Assembly (NCBI GenBank): GCA_947565875.1
Contig: CANOHR010000085.1
Span: 1 to 5,445, forward strand
Direction of reading: 5' to 3'
Length of the DNA stretch: 5,445 nucleotides
From: an uncultured Pseudoflavonifractor sp.
GTDB taxonomy: Bacteria; Bacillota; Clostridia; Oscillospirales; Oscillospiraceae
Positions 4,969 through 5,445 of the stretch are shown piece after piece. Each line of letters begins with the position of its first letter. Position 1 is the first letter of the stretch. Made by a program: the position numbers and the translations under genes. The notes beneath the pieces are model-generated. The model was not told the DNA's origin. It saw only the letters and a program-made list of their open reading frames with translations, and did no database searches.

Positions 4969-5445
4969 TTATGCGTAGTGGTAGGTATTTCTTTTCCGGT
5001 AAAAATACCAGAGCGTCACCAACACCGCCGCTCCCTCGGCGGCCACCGTGGCCCACCAGACCCCGTCAAGGCCGAAGGCCAAGGGAAGCAGAAGCACCGC
5101 GCCGCACTGAAATAGGAGGGTCCGCAAAAAGGCCAGAATGGCCGAGGTCTTGCCGTCCCCCAGGGCGGTAAAAAAGCCGGAGCCGAAAATATTCCAGCCT
5201 TTAAAGAGAAAGGAGAGGGCAAAAATGCGGAAGCCCGCCTCTGTCATTTCCCAAAGGATCCGGTCATAGCCTACAAAAAGACCCGCCAGAGTCCCCGCCA
5301 AGAACTGGGGGAATAGGGTCATCACCAAAGAAAGGCACCCTATGACCTTGGCGCACTTGGAAAAGAGGCTTTTTAACTCCTCATGGTTTCCCGCTCCCAG
5401 TTGGAAGCTGAATACCGGGGCCACCCCCATGGTAAAGCCGATAAA
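4969..5445 (-). CDS. MATE-family multidrug/cation efflux transporter, C-terminal part (runs off right edge)
   Basis: The frame is open to the right edge; the visible part is 158 residues plus TAA (4971-4969) and begins FIGFTMGVAPVFSFQLGAGN. That GVAPVFSFQLGAGN segment matches the conserved start of a membrane helix in the C-terminal half of MATE (MatE, PF01554) proteins. It is followed by the charged loop HEELKSLFSKC, then FLFKGWNIFGSGFFTALGDG and LLLPLAFGLDGVWWATVAAE, and the tail FYRKRNTYHYA. About five of the expected twelve helices are present, so some 290 residues lie beyond the window. MATE proteins extrude drugs or metabolites against Na+ or H+ gradients. The substrate is unknown, and MATE paralogues are numerous in Clostridia. 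It is upstream of the AGCS gene on the same strand and may share its transcript. An ATG at 5430 is internal, not the start. Confidence 0.9.
   Translation of the reverse strand, partial: FIGFTMGVAPVFSFQLGAGNHEELKSLFSKCAKVIGCLSLVMTLFPQFLAGTLAGLFVGYDRILWEMTEAGFRIFALSFLFKGWNIFGSGFFTALGDGKTSAILAFLRTLLFQCGAVLLLPLAFGLDGVWWATVAAEGAAVLVTLWYFYRKRNTYHYA

Noticed and set aside
4060..5115. Long plus-strand open frame (351 codons) opposite the AGCS and MATE genes
   Set aside because: It is the antisense of two clearly recognisable genes; the product is rich in Pro, Gln, Arg and His with no domain, as expected for a GC-rich shadow frame.

Overview
The window looks like chromosomal DNA from a Gram-positive anaerobe of the class Clostridia, most likely the Oscillospiraceae/Flavonifractor-Lawsonibacter-Oscillibacter neighbourhood. 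This is inferred from the high-GC coding style, the strong AAGGAGG-type ribosome binding sites, the clostridial flavour of every protein (a PiT with GWTDAPNA, a HAD phosphatase with WGFRDRDFLLRHGA, a MATE ending in YHYA), and a GTAGGGGC-headed palindromic intergenic array of a kind I associate from memory with this group. No phage, plasmid, CRISPR, rRNA or tRNA signal was seen.

Layout, left to right. (1) Positions 1-101, minus strand: the first 33 codons of a HemW-type radical SAM protein, running off the left edge. Its promoter (TTGCAA, 16 bp, TATAAT) lies in the divergent spacer 102-283. (2) 284-1474, plus: a 396-residue SLC1/DAACS-family symporter whose canonical ion- and substrate-site residues are altered. 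(3) 1475-1860: a 386-bp gene-free spacer containing three palindromic units with a common head plus a fourth hairpin. (4) 1861-2796 and 2823-3485, plus: a PiT phosphate permease followed 26 bp later by a HAD phosphatase of the phosphoglycolate phosphatase type. An inverted repeat spans the pit stop codon and the downstream ribosome binding site. (5) 3489-3548: a 14-bp bidirectional terminator between the convergent gene sets. (6) 4969-5445 and 3547-4914, minus: the C-terminal 158 residues of a MATE efflux protein (rest beyond the right edge), then an AGCS-family sodium:alanine/glycine symporter 54 bp downstream, probably one transcript.

How the genes relate: pit and the HAD phosphatase form a plausible two-gene unit, one importing Pi and the other releasing it from phosphoesters, although this is inference. 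The other genes are unrelated transport functions. Four of the six genes are multi-spanning membrane transporters from four different superfamilies. I find no clear new defence or biosynthetic system. The best leads are non-coding: the palindromic array with mutually exclusive foldings at 1575-1747, two independent hairpins that occlude Shine-Dalgarno sequences (before the HAD gene and before the AGCS gene), paired TTTGCAAA sites in the hemW/symporter divergent promoter region, and the atypical SLC1 homologue.
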